Below, piece after piece: positions 7,907 through 20,993 of a stretch of 64,000 nucleotides of DNA (the stretch's first letter is position 1; each line of letters starts with the position of its first letter). Made by a program: the position numbers and the translations under genes. The DNA comes from Turnera subulata. Lineage: Eukaryota > Streptophyta > Magnoliopsida > Malpighiales > Passifloraceae. The DNA is taken from assembly GCA_028386065.3 (NCBI GenBank), contig JAKUCV010000854.1:1-64000 (forward strand), written 5' to 3'. Below the pieces are notes generated by a model. The model had not been told where the DNA came from, did no database searches, and worked only from the letters and a program-made list of their open reading frames with translations.

Positions 7907-9735
7907 TGATAACATCTAAATGTTAGTATTTTTATGATGGTTTTGAATGGCTTTTACTATGTATTCTGTGTCAATTATGTGTATAATCTTTATATTATTG
8001 TGTGTTTTCATGCATTGTGTCAATTAGTACTTCAATTTTGCTGATTAAATGTTTTTATCAGGAATTTATCGTTTTTATTGAAGAATGGAAGCTTTTTAGC
8101 CAAGTTTGGAAACCAGGCCCAATTTATGAAACTTTCTGCAGTGAGCACAGCGGAATCTTTTGAAGATTTCGGGAGTTCTAGGCATCTAAATTAAGTGCGA
8201 CCAATTAGAGACAAAAATAGACTTGCAGAGCTTTCTATGCATTAAATTTCATAATTTTTGAACTTGTCTACAAGGAGCTGTAATTATTTTAATCCAGTCC
8301 AGGATGCAGAAGGCTCAGTGTTTTGGCTATATCTTGAGCTACAGAAGTCCAATTGAATACTTATTTTTATGGAAAGAAAAATGAGTGAATTATCTATAAC
8401 TTTGTAGCAGAGCTCAATGCCTAGTTTGGACTTCTTCTAGGAGTTAAGTGGCGTGCAAATTTTGGGTATGAAAACAGGCAAAAGTCCAACTTGGAGTGCA
8501 AGTCAAGAATTCAATTTCCATTCAAGGAAGGAGAGCCCCACCGACTTCCAGTAGCTAAAGACAGTAAAAAAGGACCCCCCTAGGTCGACATATTGAGGAG
8601 GCAGAAGTCAGAGGGCGAAGCTCTGCCGAATTGGTCAGTTATTAGGTCACACTCACTAGTAGGGTTAGGGTTTTCACTCTTTTGGATCCTCTAGGTGGTG
8701 CCGAATTTCTCATCCAATTTCAAAGGTTATTCCCCACAAAAACTCAACGTTTTTCAAGCAAGATTTGAAGGTTTAAAGTCACAGAATCATCGGTCCATTT
8801 GCAACAGAAGTCGTCACTAGAGTAGCACAAGTCGACGCTATCATCACCATCACAAATCGCCTACCCGACTTCACTACTCTCTCTTTTATTCGATTTTCTT
8901 TCTGTCTAATTGTTTCCTTGATGAATTCTAGTTAGATTTTGATGATTTGCTATTTTATTATGATGAACTAATTCTCTAATCTAGGATTAGGGATGTAGCT
9001 AATTACTTCTACGGTTTTATTATCTATGGATTGATGTTTATTTAGTTGATTGTGTTGATTGTCCAATCTATGTGTGCCGAATTTATTATCTACTTTGGAT
9101 TGATTCTTATTGATTGCAACATGCAAGAGCTGTGTGATTTATATGAAGATACCTAGACGAACATAGATTGATTGATGCTAAAATGTGGGAGAGCTGATAG
9201 TTTGTTAGGGCTTGATTGATTGTTTTGTGCTTAATGAGTTTAGTATCGATGCTAGGCTATGCGAGAGCTATGTAGTAATCTTTTCTGAATATTTGATTCA
9301 ACATGCGAGAGTTGAGGATTAAGACATTAGAAACAATCGCCCACAATCACACATCAATAGGAGAAATTGACATTCATGCATAATAAACCTAGAAAGTAAT
9401 TGTGTGAACCCCGATTTCCTAGATTGCTTTAGATATTGATAGAACTTCACTTTAGATTAAGTTTGCGATTTCATTTCTTTTCCTTCTAGCCTAGTCGGCA
9501 TCACCCTACACCATCTTTTATTTGATTTGCCTAGATAATCATAAGTTGTGACATTAGGTAGTACTTATTTCCCTTGTTCCGTGGATCGACCTTGATTAGA
9601 CTGCTACACTACATAGTACACTGTGCGCTTACAGTTAACAATCGTTGCATTTACTCGTGAGTTATTTGTGTGTCGTGTAGTGAATTGATCAAGAATTATA
9701 AATTTTAAAAAGTAACGCGTAAATAAAACGCATCA
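7907..9735 (+). mobile_element. E1 5' LTR
   Basis: It begins TGATAACATCTAAATG and ends ACGCATCA. The 3' copy at 27890-29476 matches its first 1.57 kb. A word close to ATGCGAGAGCT recurs four to five times between about 9120 and 9310. The position equivalent to the TATA box reads TAAAAAAGG (8565-8573) where the 3' LTR still has TATAAAAGG, so this copy has probably lost its promoter. Confidence 0.88.
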
Positions 9736-9743
9736 AGCTTTTC

Positions 9744-9761
9744 TGGCGTCGTTCCAGGGGA
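9744..9761 (+). other. E1 primer binding site (Asp-tRNA type)
   Basis: TGGCGTCGTTCCAGGGGA lies eight bases after the LTR end. It differs at three positions from TGGCGCCGTTGCCGGGGA, the complement of the plant tRNA-Asp 3' end used by Athila-like elements. Confidence 0.7.
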
Positions 9762-9900
9762 ACAAACGGTTTTAATACTATTGAGATTACAACTAGAATA
9801 CTTTAGGTTTTATTTTTCGCATTAGTTTTTTTTATTTCTTTCTATTTTATTTAATCAATTTTTGTTTTCTTTCTTTATATAGTGTTGTCGATTTTGGTTG

Positions 9901-11635
9901 ATGCCCAAGACGAGACGCGGTACTTCATCGAGTCCAATTCCTGAGATCAATCCGGAGATCGAGAGAACATTACACAAGCAACTACACGCGAACAAGCGAA
10001 AGCAAAAGCAAGTTGTAGGGCCTGTGGAGTATCTCCAAGACACTGAAATAGAAGAGGAAGCAGAAGTTGTAGCAGATAAATTCGAGACAGTCATCATGGC
10101 AGAAGAAGGAAACAAGACATTGTGTGACTTCGCAACACCGAGTTTGGATATAGTGCAGTCGAGCATTGCAAGGCCAGCGATTAATGCCAACAATTTCGAA
10201 CTGAAGACAACACTCATTCACATGGTGCAACAGGAACAATTTGGAGGCTTTGATAATGAGGACCTGAATCAACATTTACAGACGTTTACGGAGATTTGTG
10301 ATTTGATCAAGATCAATGGAGCGACTGATGATGCAATTCGACTTCGTTTATTCCCGTTTTCTTTGCAAGGCAAGGCTAAGAAGTGGTTGAAGTCAGGAGC
10401 CGCTGGGACATACAAGACGTGGGAGGAGCTTTCAAAGGCTTCTCTTGCCAAATATTATCCACCTGATAAAGCAGCACGTATCCGAAGCAAGATTACATCA
10501 TTCACTCAATTCGATGGAGAAAGTTTCTGTGAAGCATGAGAACGTTACAAGGATCTTATTCAAGGATGCCCACAACATGGATTACCCGAATGGCTTGTAG
10601 TTCAATCTTTCTTTAATGGTTTAAATGAGCCTTTGCACATGAGTTTGGATGCGGCTTCTGAAGGGGCATTCATGGCGCAAGCACCAAATGTGGCGTATCA
10701 GAAATTGGAGACGATGGCGAGTAACAGTTACCAGAGCTCTTCACGATCAAACAACAAGCGAGTAGCTGGAATTCTGGAAGTGGAGATAGTGACAATGCTT
10801 AATTCAAAGCTAGATTCTTTGTGTCAGTAGGTAAAATCATGTGTTGCTGCTGTTATGCTGAGTTTAACATGTGATAAATGTGCAGGTGCTGGACACAATT
10901 CAATGAATTGTCCTACCAGAGACGAGTTGACGATTAAGCAGATGAACTGCATTCATCAATGCCAACAACAACGCGGACCCTACACCAACACATACAATCC
11001 GAAATGGAAGAATCATCCTAACTTCTCATGGAGGGAGACAAACCCGAACCAGCAAGGCAACTTTCAAAGGAATGATTATGGGTAGAAGAGTTCAAGCATG
11101 CAAATTCCGAAGAATCAAGACATGGATCTTACATCTATGATGGAAGCCATAATGGAGACTCAACGTATGCAAACGGAGATGATGCAGGATTCAACATTCG
11201 GATGGCGAATATGGAGACTCACTCCAAGATGCTTGAGACGCAACTTGCGTAGCAAGCAGAGGGATTATGAGGACACCAGGAAACCTACCGGGACAACCCA
11301 CAGTCGATCCGAGAGAGCAAGTCAAGGCTGTAGCACCTAGAAGCAGCAAGCAATTAGATGATCCCTATCCACCTAAAGAAGATGAAGCCGACACCATCAA
11401 TAAGCAAGAAGAAGAAGAAGAGCAACCGAAAGTGGAGAAGCAGTTACCTAGAAAGGGAGTAGAGGAAAAGAAGCAAGAGCAAGAGAAGTGGATTCCCAAG
11501 TGGAAACTAGCAAACCAGAAAAGAGAGCAACCGAAGGAGATATGGCCTAAAGTCAAAGCTTATGAACCGTCGGTTCCATTTCCTCAACGACTTCAGCAGG
11601 GCAAAAAAAGACGAACAATTCGGGAGATTTCTTGA
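9901..11635 (+). pseudogene. E1 gag, broken by three stops and a frameshift
   Basis: The frame starts at the ATG at 9901. The retrotransposon Gag core lies at about residues 95-230 with motifs LRLFPFSLQGKAKKWL and TWEELSKASLAKYYPP, and a CCHC zinc knuckle (C-x2-C-x4-H-x4-C) lies at 10870-10911. In-frame stops occur at 10537 (TGA where relatives have Trp in EAWERYKDL), 10828 and 11083. Near 11270 the reading frame shifts and an acidic, lysine-rich stretch follows. Gag would form the virus-like particle and package element RNA; this copy cannot make a full protein. Confidence 0.85.
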
Positions 11636-11642
11636 ACATTTA

Positions 11643-14222
11643 AAGAAATTGCATATTAATGTTTCATTTACTGAAGTAATTTCTTAAATGCATGCTTATG
11701 CTAAATTTCTCAAGGAAATTCTTTCCAGGAAAAGGAAGCTAGAAGAATATGAGACAGTGGCTTTGACGGAGGAGTGCAGCGCAATCCTGCAGAACAAGCT
11801 GCCGCCGAAACTGAAGTACCCTGGAAGTTTCTCTTTTCCTTGCAATATTGGTTCTATGTGCATTGAGCGAGCTCTATGTGATTTGGGAGCCAGTGTTAGT
11901 CTTATTCCGAAGTGAATTGCTGAGAAGCTAGACATAGGAGATATGAAACCGACTACCATCTCTCTTCAACTTACGGATCGATCTGTTAAATATCCAGTGG
12001 GGATATTGGAGAATGTTCCAATCAAGGTTGGGAAGTTATTTGTACCAATCAATTTTGTGGTGCTCGACATGGAGATTGATTTCCAAATGCCGATTATTCT
12101 TGGGAGGCCGTTCTTAGCTACTGCTGGAGCTCAAATTGATGTTCGTGATGGAAAGCTTACTTTAAGGATTGGGAATGAGGAATTTGAGTTCAATGTCTTC
12201 CGTGCAACCGAAGGACCACTTGAAGAAGACAGTTATTTCCGAGTTGATTTTATTGATGATGCTGTGAAGGAAGTGAGCAAAGTAGCGAGTAGTGATGATC
12301 CACTCTTGAATTGCTTGGTGACGAGTGGAACTACTGAAGATGACAATTTAGAGATTGCCCAAAGTGCAGAAATTTTGCATTCCACGCCACCATTGGAAGA
12401 GACCGAAGACAAGAGCTTTGAGTTGATTGGAGAAGAGAAGAAAGAAGATGTTCGGAGCCCGCCAAAGGTAGAGCTGAAACCATTACCTTCTAAGCTACGG
12501 TATGCATTCTTAGGTCCCGACTCTACGTATCCTGTTATTATTAATGCCGAGTTGAGTAAAGTACAAGAGGAGATGTTACTTGATGTGCTTAGGAAGCATA
12601 GAAAAGCTATTGAGGATTTAAAAGGAATTAGTCCTACATTTTGCATGCATCGGATTTTGCTTAAGGAAGGTAGCAAACCGAGCATTGAAAGTCAAATAAG
12701 GCTTAATGAGAATATGAAGGAAGTTGTGAAAAAGGAGATTCTTAAGCTTCTTGATGCAGGGATTATTTATCCGATTTCTGACAGTGAATGGGTAGCCCCA
12801 GTTCACGTGGTACTGAAGAAAGGAGGAATGACAGTGGTCAAAAACAAAGATGACGAGTTGATTCCGACGAGGACTGTTACAGGATGGAGAATGTGTATTG
12901 ATTATAGGAAGCTGAACAGTGCTACGCGCAAGGATCACTTTCCACTGCCGTTTATTGATCAAATGCTTGAGCGACTGGCTATGCATTCTTATTATTGCTA
13001 TTTGGATGGTTATTTGGGATTCTTTTAGATACCCATTCACCCGAATGATCAAGAGAAGACGACGTTCATTTGTCCATTTGGAACTTTTGCTTATCGACGG
13101 ATGCCTTTTGGGCTTTGGAACGCACCAGCCACTTTTCAGAGATTCATGATGGCGATTTTCTCTGACTACATAGAGAAGATTATGGAGGTTTTCATGGATG
13201 ACTTTTCAGTCTACGGAAAGACATTTGAGGATTGTTTATCTAACCTAGCAAAGGTACTTACAAGATGTAAGGAGACTAATTTGGTGCTTAATTGGGAAAA
13301 ATGCCATTTTATGGTACAAGAAGGAATTGTTCTTGGACATTTAGTTTCCGAACGTGGGATTGAAGTAGACAGAGCCAAGATAGATGTGATAGAGACCTTA
13401 CCTCCAACGAATTCAGTCAAGGCGATTCGCAGTTTTCTTGGACATGCCGGATTTTACCGAAGATTCATTAAGGATTTCTCAAAGATAGCCAAACCTCTTA
13501 CTAATCTCCTGAATAAAGATGTGCCTTTTGTCTTTGATGAACACTGTATGGAAGCATTCGACAAGCTTAAGAAGGAGCTGATTTCGGCACCCATCATTCA
13601 ACCCCCTGATTATTCACTTCCGTTCGAGATAATGTGTGATGCAAGCGACTACGCTGTAGGCGCAGTTTTAGGACAACGCCGAGATGGAAAGATGCACGCC
13701 ATTTATTATTCAAGCAAGACTCTAGATGATGCACAAGTTAATTATGCAACTACGGAGAAGGAGTTATCAGCAGTTGTATTCGTAATTGACAAGTTCAGGA
13801 GTTTCCTTTTGGGTTCCAAGGTGATTGTTCACACGGACCACGCTGCATTGAAGTATTTGCTCCAGAAGAAAGATGCGAAACCGAGACTTCTTCGATGGAT
13901 TCTTATGTTGCAAGAATTCGACCTAGAGATCAAGGACAAGAAAGGAACGGAGAATTTAGTTGCTGATCGTTTGTCAAGATTGCAATTGGAGAAAGACGAG
14001 AAGCAAGATGAGGAGGAACCAATTAATGACGCACTGCCGGACGATTACCTCGCCATGGTCAATGCGATTTCTACAAAGAAACCTCCTTGGTTTGCTGAGT
14101 TCGTTGGTTATCTATATCGCATGGGATACGTTTCAAAAGAAGAGAGCAATTTTGATCAAGTCTACAATCAAGGCGATTTTCATGGGAGGCGATTCACCGA
14201 AAAGCTTCATGATCCACCATAA
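11643..14222 (+). pseudogene. E1 protease, reverse transcriptase and RNase H, with in-frame stops
   Basis: One frame runs through all three domains. The protease has the active-site pattern D-L-G-A-S-V-S-L-I (about 11880-11910) and continues with RPFLATAGAQID. RT shows [36 protein letters not shown] and the catalytic FMDDF (F-x-D-D variant, about 13190-13210). RNase H shows [24 protein letters not shown] and TDHAALKYL. Stops sit at 11685, 11913 and 13026; the first and third fit CAA/CAG to TAA/TAG changes at positions where relatives have Gln. After RNase H the frame ends at 14222 with no integrase, so this copy is also deletion-derived. Confidence 0.88.
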
Positions 14223-14268
14223 CCGCCCATCCATCCAGTCCAGCTATGACGACAGTAAAGAAGCACTG

Positions 14269-14286
14269 TGTGGGAGGCAACCCACA
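14269..14286 (+). promoter_or_regulatory. E1 post-pol hairpin with AGGCAA loop
   Basis: The arms TGTGGG and CCCACA (6 bp, perfect) enclose the loop AGGCAA. The same site occurs in E2 at 33940-33959 with different arms but an identical loop. Upstream it is preceded in both elements by the shared stretch CAGCTAWGACGACAKTAAAK then AAGCRCT. It lies about 50 bases after the pol stop. Confidence 0.7.
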
Positions 14287-14293
14287 ATTTAAG

Positions 14294-14357
14294 GTAGTTT
14301 AGTGTTTTGAGTCTTTTATTTTTATTAATTTTTGTTTTTGTTTTTGAGTCTATGCAG
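14294..14357 (+). other. Possible short intron or splice acceptor region in E1
   Basis: Eight bases after the hairpin lies AAG|GTAGTT, followed by a T-rich tract and TATGCAG|A at 14357. E2 has the same layout (33969-34029). Splicing of downstream RNA is known for some env-bearing plant Gypsy elements. At 64 nt it would be short for a plant intron, so the acceptor alone may be the real feature. Confidence 0.3.
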
Positions 14358-15087
14358 ATTGCAAGAAAGAAGGAATTTTTCGAGGAGAGATCAACCACAC
14401 TGAGGAAGGGTCAAGTCTAATTCTTCATCAAATTAAGCAGAGAAGCTTTTCTTAAACTCAATTTTTGCTTTTCTGCGTAATTTGTGTGATGATTTGCTTG
14501 AGTGCTTTGTTGGATTTTATTTGCTTCGAAGCATTCATATACATTTAGCACATACCCTTAGGTTCCGATGGCAAGATCATAACAAACTAGGCTAAATTAG
14601 AGAAGACAATTTTTAGGATTAGTTTTTTGGATTTTTTTTTTATTTTTCTAGCACCCTAGGTTTTTTCACTTTCTCATCATACATTAAAAAGATAAAAATA
14701 AAAAAAATCCTATCACAAAAAATCAGAAAAATATTTTAGAAAAACACAAAAAAAATTGAAAAAAAAAAATTTGAGATAGGATATACCGATTAGTGCACCA
14801 TGGCACACAAGGAGGACAATTAGTGCACCCACGGGCTAGGAAAGGCACACCAACCCGCGCATCAGCACGCACCAGGGCGCACCAACATGCAGGTCAGCGC
14901 GCACCAACCATCCAGACAGACGCACCACAGGCGCACCAATCGACGCACCCGCAGGCGAACCCGTAGGCGTGCCAACCAGTGCACCAAGGAGTCCCAAGGC
15001 AAACCCGAGACGCACCAAAGACACGCCCGCAGCAGCACCGACCCGAGCATACCCATGCACTGACTCCAATTTTTTTTAGGGGAACCC
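14358..15087 (+). other. E1 3' non-coding region, first part, with a GCGCACCAA cluster
   Basis: No protein domain is seen. From about 14790 to 15065 the sequence turns GC-rich and is built of words such as GCGCACCAAC, GGCGCACCAATCG and AGTGCACCAAGG, the reverse complement of the word that builds the rDNA spacer array. The chromovirus inserts at 15087/15088, and the same region resumes at 25247. Confidence 0.5.
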
Positions 15088-18006
15088 TGAAACACCCGTG
15101 TCCCAATTTTATAAATAAAATACTTAAATAAAGGAAATTACCAAAATACCCCTGAAACACCGGGACACGAAATCCAATATCAACAATATCCAAAATTCTT
15201 AATAAAAACGAGATGTCATAAAGAACAAAACAATCCGGCTTAACAAGCCACAAAACAACCCGGCATCCTGCCGAAACATCATCAATACATAAACCCGGCA
15301 ACCCGCCGATAATGTAATCCAAAATCAATAGTGACATCTCAATAGAAATTCAATGCAGCGGAAGAAACAAACGGAGTAAAACTAAGAGAAACAAAACAAC
15401 ATGCATGCCGACCCTATGGATCCAACCGGGAGATCAAGCACAGCTACCTGCTGAGATAACCACGTCCGTACTCTGGAAGGTTGGAAAGTGACTGCACGCT
15501 ATCTAAAGTCTGAAAAACAACGTTGGCGATTATGTGAGTCGCCTACTCAGTGAGCAATATAAATCTAATTATGTAGGTGTGCAGATCAAGTCCGAAAGGA
15601 AAGAAGAGTAACAAGACAAGTAAGCAACATACAACAACCAGTACTAACATGCCAAGCCAATCAAGCAAACAATTCATTATTCTCCATCTGTTGTGAGTTA
15701 AGTTTTCTTATAATAATTTATTATTCAGGGCCCCCTACTGTGTGCGTCGAGCTCGGTCCCGTCTCATGAGACAACCAGGCATAAGCCCAAATAAAACCAG
15801 GCACGAAGCCCAACATATCCATAGAGAGAGAGAGGGAGAGACAGAGAGAAAGAGGGAGGTAGAAAGGGGGGAGGTAGAAGGAGGGAGGTAGAAACCGGTC
15901 ATTACAGACCCATATGAAAATCCGCATATCACATGCTATCCCGCATGCAAACCCGAGGGGTATCACTTCCCGCTCGAACCAACCGGTCATCAGCACACAG
16001 TAGCCTAACATCTACTGTACATTATTCTTATTCACAAATTATGAGTTCATGTGTGCCAAGAGATTGTGATTTAACAGGGTTGTGTGATAAAATAGCTCAA
16101 ACAGATCACCGGGTCTCCGACCCACAATACATCACACAAAACACCCAAAATCACACCACATGTTATAATCCATAACAAATCCAAACATCCAGCTCATAAG
16201 CAAATAATACACTTACGCACACAATACAGATTACAGCATGTTAGCAAACAAGCATGCAACTCAAACAAACAAATCCAACAAGCTCATGCATACAAACATA
16301 AAAAGACATATAAAGTCACCTCAACGACGATTGTCCTATGGAGCTTTTCCCAAAACAGATCCTCCACCTCCCGAGGTGTTACCCGTGCCTGAATACCGGC
16401 ACACACAACAAATCACAAACAATTACAATAAAAACGTGCATGCATGTGACTATAATGCTCAACTGAGTTAAACCCGTCCCTAGTTAGCCTATTATGAAAT
16501 CCCCGGGTCTAAACCCGACTTAATGTTCTCTCACCAAAACTCCGAGTATCGGGACCTATGGTTCACCGGGCTTACGCCCAACTAAGTCCAATAAGTAGTT
16601 CCCGAGCCTATGGCCCACTCATTACGTCCTTTACGAGTTTCCGACCTAAAATCCCATCTAAGTCCAAATTCGATTTCCGGGCCTAAAGCCCACTTCCTTA
16701 AGTCCTTATTTAACCAATTATAGGATTGGGCTCAAAACCCGTTACTTAAGTCCAAGGTCAATCCGAGCCAAAAATTCCCGGCCTAAGGTTCTACCCGTGT
16801 CGGTAATTACCGGCCTCATACAACTCACACTCTCGGTTTCCACTAAACACAATTAAGTACATAACCCAATTCCGAATTATAGTACATGCCATGAATGAAT
16901 ATAAATTGTACATCCAGTATACCGTTAAAATGCAAAAAATCAAGACCCGAGCCTTCGCTGGAATATTCCCGAGCCTTCGCCGGATTCCGGTGAACTCGCC
17001 GGAAAACACCCAAAAACTGCCACAACCGTCAACAACATCATATTCACATCACCCCAAACGAATACTCAACACCAAACCACACAGTTCTTTAAAAACGAAT
17101 TACAAAAGAAGAAGAACAAGATGGGTCCTTACCCGGAAATTTGCTGCCAAACCCGAATCTGCCCTCCTCTGCCGGCAGAACACACTCACACACCCGGCTC
17201 CTCACTGCCGGAACACACACAGCACTTCACTCACCCACACAAGCTACCTGCCGGAACCGACCACCAACACCGGCGAGCAGAACCCCGACACGCAGCAACA
17301 ACGGCCACCAAAGCACACCACCCCAAACACAAACAAATCACACCCGCCACCGAACAAAACAAGAAAAACAAAGTGCATCAACAACAGCAACCCACAGCCG
17401 AGATGGAGGAGAAAAGAAACAAGGAAGAGACTCGACTTACCGGTAACACGAGGAAGACGGGAACGATTCCCAGTGCTCCTCGTCACACCCGGTCAGGCCT
17501 CACTCAGTCCCCTTTGCAACTCGCGACGGCGACGGCGACTTGAGGGAAAAAAAATCGACGGCGTGGGGGATTGGAGAAGAATCGAACAGACCCAAGGACA
17601 AGGAGAGGAAGAAGAGGAAAAGAATGAGAAGGAGTAGGAAGAGAGGAAGAAGGAAGGGAGAGAATGAAAAGAGGAAGAAGAGTAGGGGGTAGGCGGCGGC
17701 TTGGAAGAAAAGAGAAGAAGAAGAAAGAAAGAAAAAGAAAAGAGAAAAGAGAAAAGAAAAAAGAAAAAGGAGAGGAGAGGAGGCGGCTAGGGTTTGGCCG
17801 CCCCTAGTGGACGACATGTCGTTCCACTAGGCGCGGTCAACCCCCTGGTCAACGCGTTTTTGCTTTTGTTTTTTTTTAAAACAGTCCCAAAACGACGTAG
17901 TTCCACTAGTACCCTCGTTAATCTTCGCGTTTCACCCCGTTCTCGAATCCGTTTCCAACGGGACCCGAACCATGAACGACACCAACTTAAAATTGACATT
18001 TCCAAG
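15088..18006 (-). mobile_element. Chromovirus 3' LTR, lacking about 110 bp at its start
   Basis: It matches the 5' LTR (22195-25132) almost base for base; visible differences include CCCTGAAACACCGGG against CCCTGAAACCCGGG and the length of a GAGA microsatellite at about 15820-15860. The match breaks after TTTCCAAGGC. Open frames inside it (for example 16891-17637) occur in both LTRs, have only low-complexity content and are not taken as genes. Confidence 0.9.
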
Positions 18007-18573
18007 GCGTCATACCGATACTGGAGTGATACCCGTTGTTATAAGCAAACTCAACCAACGGTAATGTCTCATCCCAAGAACCACTAAAATTGAGCACACA
18101 GGCTCTAAGCATATCCTCCAGCGTCTGTATGGTCCTCTCTGACTGCCCATCGGTCTGCGGATGGAATGCAGTACTGAAATTCAGCTTATACCCAAAGCTG
18201 ACTGTAAGCTCTTCCAGAAGTGGGAAGTAAACCTCAGATCCCTGTCCGACACAATGGATAGTGGAACTCCATGTAGACGGACAATACCCGAAACATATAA
18301 GCTCGCCAGCTTATCCATTGTATCCGTCTACTGAATCGGTAAGAAATGAGCTGACTTGGTCAATCTGTCAACAATGACCCAGATGGCATCATGTCGACCC
18401 CGGGTCCTCGGTAACCCGATAACAAAGTCCATAGTGATATGCTCCCACTTCCACTGCGGAATAGTCAAAGATCTCAACTTGCCGGCAGGAGCCTGATGCT
18501 CGGCTTTCACCTGCTGACAAGTCATACAACTAGCCACAAACCCGCAACATCCTTTTTCATCCCGGGCCACCAA
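18007..18573 (-). pseudogene. Chromovirus integrase, truncated
   Basis: The minus strand shows the end of the zinc-binding part (CMTCQQVK), the core motif MDFVIGLPR with its first catalytic Asp, a second Asp in the S-D-R-D motif at about 18240, and the catalytic Glu motif [11 protein letters not shown] at about 18140-18170. A stop lies at 18328 and a one-base shift near 18540 separates it from the upstream pol frame. Everything beyond about 18006 (integrase C-terminus and chromodomain) is missing. Confidence 0.85.
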
Positions 18574-20993
18574 TAATGACTCTTCAAGTTCTGGTACATT
18601 TTGGTGCTACCCGGATGCATAGCATACGGCGCATTATGCGCTTCATCCATAATCCATCTCCTCAAGTCATCAACATCCGGAACACACAACCGATCACCGG
18701 TCATCAAAGCACCATCCTCCCGGACATAGAAACTAGAACTCTCTCCACCGAGAGCCTCATCCCGCAACTCTACTAAATGAGGATCACCATACTGCAACTC
18801 CATGATCTTATCCCGCAAGGTCGGCCGAATGCTCAAACTGGCTAACAACGCCCCAGTGACATCCACTTCCAACTGTGCATCCAACGACCTCAGCTCCACC
18901 AACGAAGGCAAAGCATAAGAAACAGAGTCCTCATCTGCAGCAACCACTCTCTTCCGGCTCAATGCATCTGCAACAACATTGGCCTTTCCTGGATGGTACT
19001 CAATAGTACAGTCATAATCCTTCAGAAGCTCAATCCAGCGTCTCTGCCTCATATTAAGCTCCCTTTGGGTCATGATGTACTTCAAACTCTTGTGGTCCGT
19101 GAAAATCCGACACTTCTCACCGTATAGATGGTGTCTCCAGATCTTCAAAGCAAAGATCACAGCAGCTAACTCCAGATCATGGGTCGGATAGTTCCTCTCG
19201 TGAGTTCTCAACTGCCTGGAGGCATAAGCAATCACCCGACCCTCCTGCATCAAAACACATCCCAAGCCCAGACCAGAAGCATCACTGAACACCGTGTACT
19301 CCACTCCGGGTCTCGGAACAGTCAAAACCGATGCAGAAGTCAACCGACTCTTCAACTCCTCAAAACTCTTCTGACAACTGTCATCCCAAACAAAAGCACA
19401 ATCTTTCCTCAACAGCTTAGTCATGGGACCCGCTATTAAGGAAAAACCCTTAATGAACCTCCGGTAGTAACCAGCAAGTCCAAGGAAACTCCGTATCTCA
19501 AATACATTCTTCGGTGGCTCCCAATCCATGACTGCCTTAATCTTGGCCGGATCCACCTTAATGCCCTCACTGGACACAATATGCCCTAGAAACGCAACCT
19601 CATCCAACCAAAACTCACACTTGCTGAGCTTGGCATAGAGCTGCTCTTCTCTCAACCTCTGCAAAACCTGTCTCAAGTGGTCCTCATGTTCGGCCTTACT
19701 ACTCGAGTAGACCAAGATATCATCAATGAACACTACCACAAACCGGTCCAGAAATTCATGGAAGACCTGCTGCATCATACACATGAACACTGCCGGTGCA
19801 TTTGTCAGACCAAAAGGAACAACCACAAACTCATAATGACCATACCGAGTGCGGAATGCAGTCTTCGGTATGTCTTGCTCTGCAATCCGAACCTGATGGT
19901 AACCAGATCGCAAGTCAATCTTCGAAAATACGGATGCACCCTGCAACTGATCGAACAAGTCATCGATCCTAGGCAAAGGGTACTTGTTCTTCACAGTCAC
20001 CTTGTTCAACTGCCTATAATCCACACACATTCGCATACTGCCATCCTTCTTCTTCACAAACAAGACCGGGGCACCCCAAGGTGAGATGCTCGGTCTAATA
20101 AAACCCTTGTCTAACAACTCCTCCAGTTGCTTCTTCAACTCCTGAAGTTCTGCCGGAGCCATTCTGTAGGGCGGTATAGAAATACGTGCAACTCCCGGTA
20201 CCAAGTCAACTGTATACTCCTCCTCCCGCTCCGGAGGCAAACCAAGTAAATCATCAGGAAAAACATCAGGAAACTCCCGAACAATAGGAATATCCTCCAC
20301 ACCAGGTACTGGTACCGAAGAATCGACCATATGAGCAAGAAAGGCATCACAACCCTCTCGGATCATCCTGAAAGCCTGGATGGCCGAGATACAGCATGCC
20401 GATAGAACTCTTCGTTCTTCAACAAACACCAATCTACGCCCGAACAAAGAAGATAAGGACACTTCCCTGGCCCGACAATCAACTACTGCTTGGTGTCTGG
20501 ACAACCAGTCCATGCCTAAGATAACATCGAACTCTCTCAAATCCATGACAGCAAGATCAGAAGGAAAACCCTCACTATCATACTCTATCGACACATTTCT
20601 ACAAACTCGATCAACAACTACTATATCTCCAGTGGGTAAACGGACTCTTAGGGGTCTACTAAGGTTATCATCCTCTATGTTATGAGTAGTCATGAATGCA
20701 CCTGATACAAAAGAATGTGTAGAACCTGGATCAATTAAAGCATGTGCAAACTGACCAAAAACCATAAAGGTACCTGCTATAACCTCTGGAGCTTCAGCAG
20801 CCTCCTCTCGGGTGATGGAATAAACCCTAGGAGCTGCAGCAGACTGAGTCGCACCCCCGCGGTTTGGAGCTCCAGAACCTCCACGACCTCGACCCTGCTG
20901 TCCGCCACCCCTGTTCGGACCAGAAGAAACAGCACCACTAGCCACGGAACTCTGTACAGTATACTGAGAACCACAGCCACCATTATCCCTCAT
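18522..20993 (-). CDS. Chromovirus pol: protease, reverse transcriptase, RNase H, integrase N-terminus
   Basis: The open frame is 823 codons. The order is: end of the gag zinc region; aspartic protease with [11 protein letters not shown] (relatives usually have D-S/T-G-A); RT with [32 protein letters not shown] and catalytic FIDDILVYS; RNase H with [13 protein letters not shown] and TDHKSLKYI; and integrase N-terminus with [11 protein letters not shown] and WWPGMKKD. It works in reverse transcription and integration of the element. The listed ATG is internal: the frame stays open upstream through a CCHC knuckle (C-x2-C-x4-H-x4-C, about 21009-21050), but gag itself is one frame off, so a one-base indel splits the original gag-pol frame. 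Confidence 0.9.
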   Translation of the reverse strand: MRDNGGCGSQYTVQSSVASGAVSSGPNRGGGQQGRGRGGSGAPNRGGATQSAAAPRVYSITREEAAEAPEVIAGTFMVFGQFAHALIDPGSTHSFVSGAFMTTHNIEDDNLSRPLRVRLPTGDIVVVDRVCRNVSIEYDSEGFPSDLAVMDLREFDVILGMDWLSRHQAVVDCRAREVSLSSLFGRRLVFVEERRVLSACCISAIQAFRMIREGCDAFLAHMVDSSVPVPGVEDIPIVREFPDVFPDDLLGLPPEREEEYTVDLVPGVARISIPPYRMAPAELQELKKQLEELLDKGFIRPSISPWGAPVLFVKKKDGSMRMCVDYRQLNKVTVKNKYPLPRIDDLFDQLQGASVFSKIDLRSGYHQVRIAEQDIPKTAFRTRYGHYEFVVVPFGLTNAPAVFMCMMQQVFHEFLDRFVVVFIDDILVYSSSKAEHEDHLRQVLQRLREEQLYAKLSKCEFWLDEVAFLGHIVSSEGIKVDPAKIKAVMDWEPPKNVFEIRSFLGLAGYYRRFIKGFSLIAGPMTKLLRKDCAFVWDDSCQKSFEELKSRLTSASVLTVPRPGVEYTVFSDASGLGLGCVLMQEGRVIAYASRQLRTHERNYPTHDLELAAVIFALKIWRHHLYGEKCRIFTDHKSLKYIMTQRELNMRQRRWIELLKDYDCTIEYHPGKANVVADALSRKRVVAADEDSVSYALPSLVELRSLDAQLEVDVTGALLASLSIRPTLRDKIMELQYGDPHLVELRDEALGGESSSFYVREDGALMTGDRLCVPDVDDLRRWIMDEAHNAPYAMHPGSTKMYQNLKSHYWWPGMKKDVAGLWLVV

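Noticed and set aside
16891..17637. 248-codon frame and its twin at 23994-24913
   Set aside because: Both are in the chromovirus LTRs, low-complexity, and the frame differs between the two copies.
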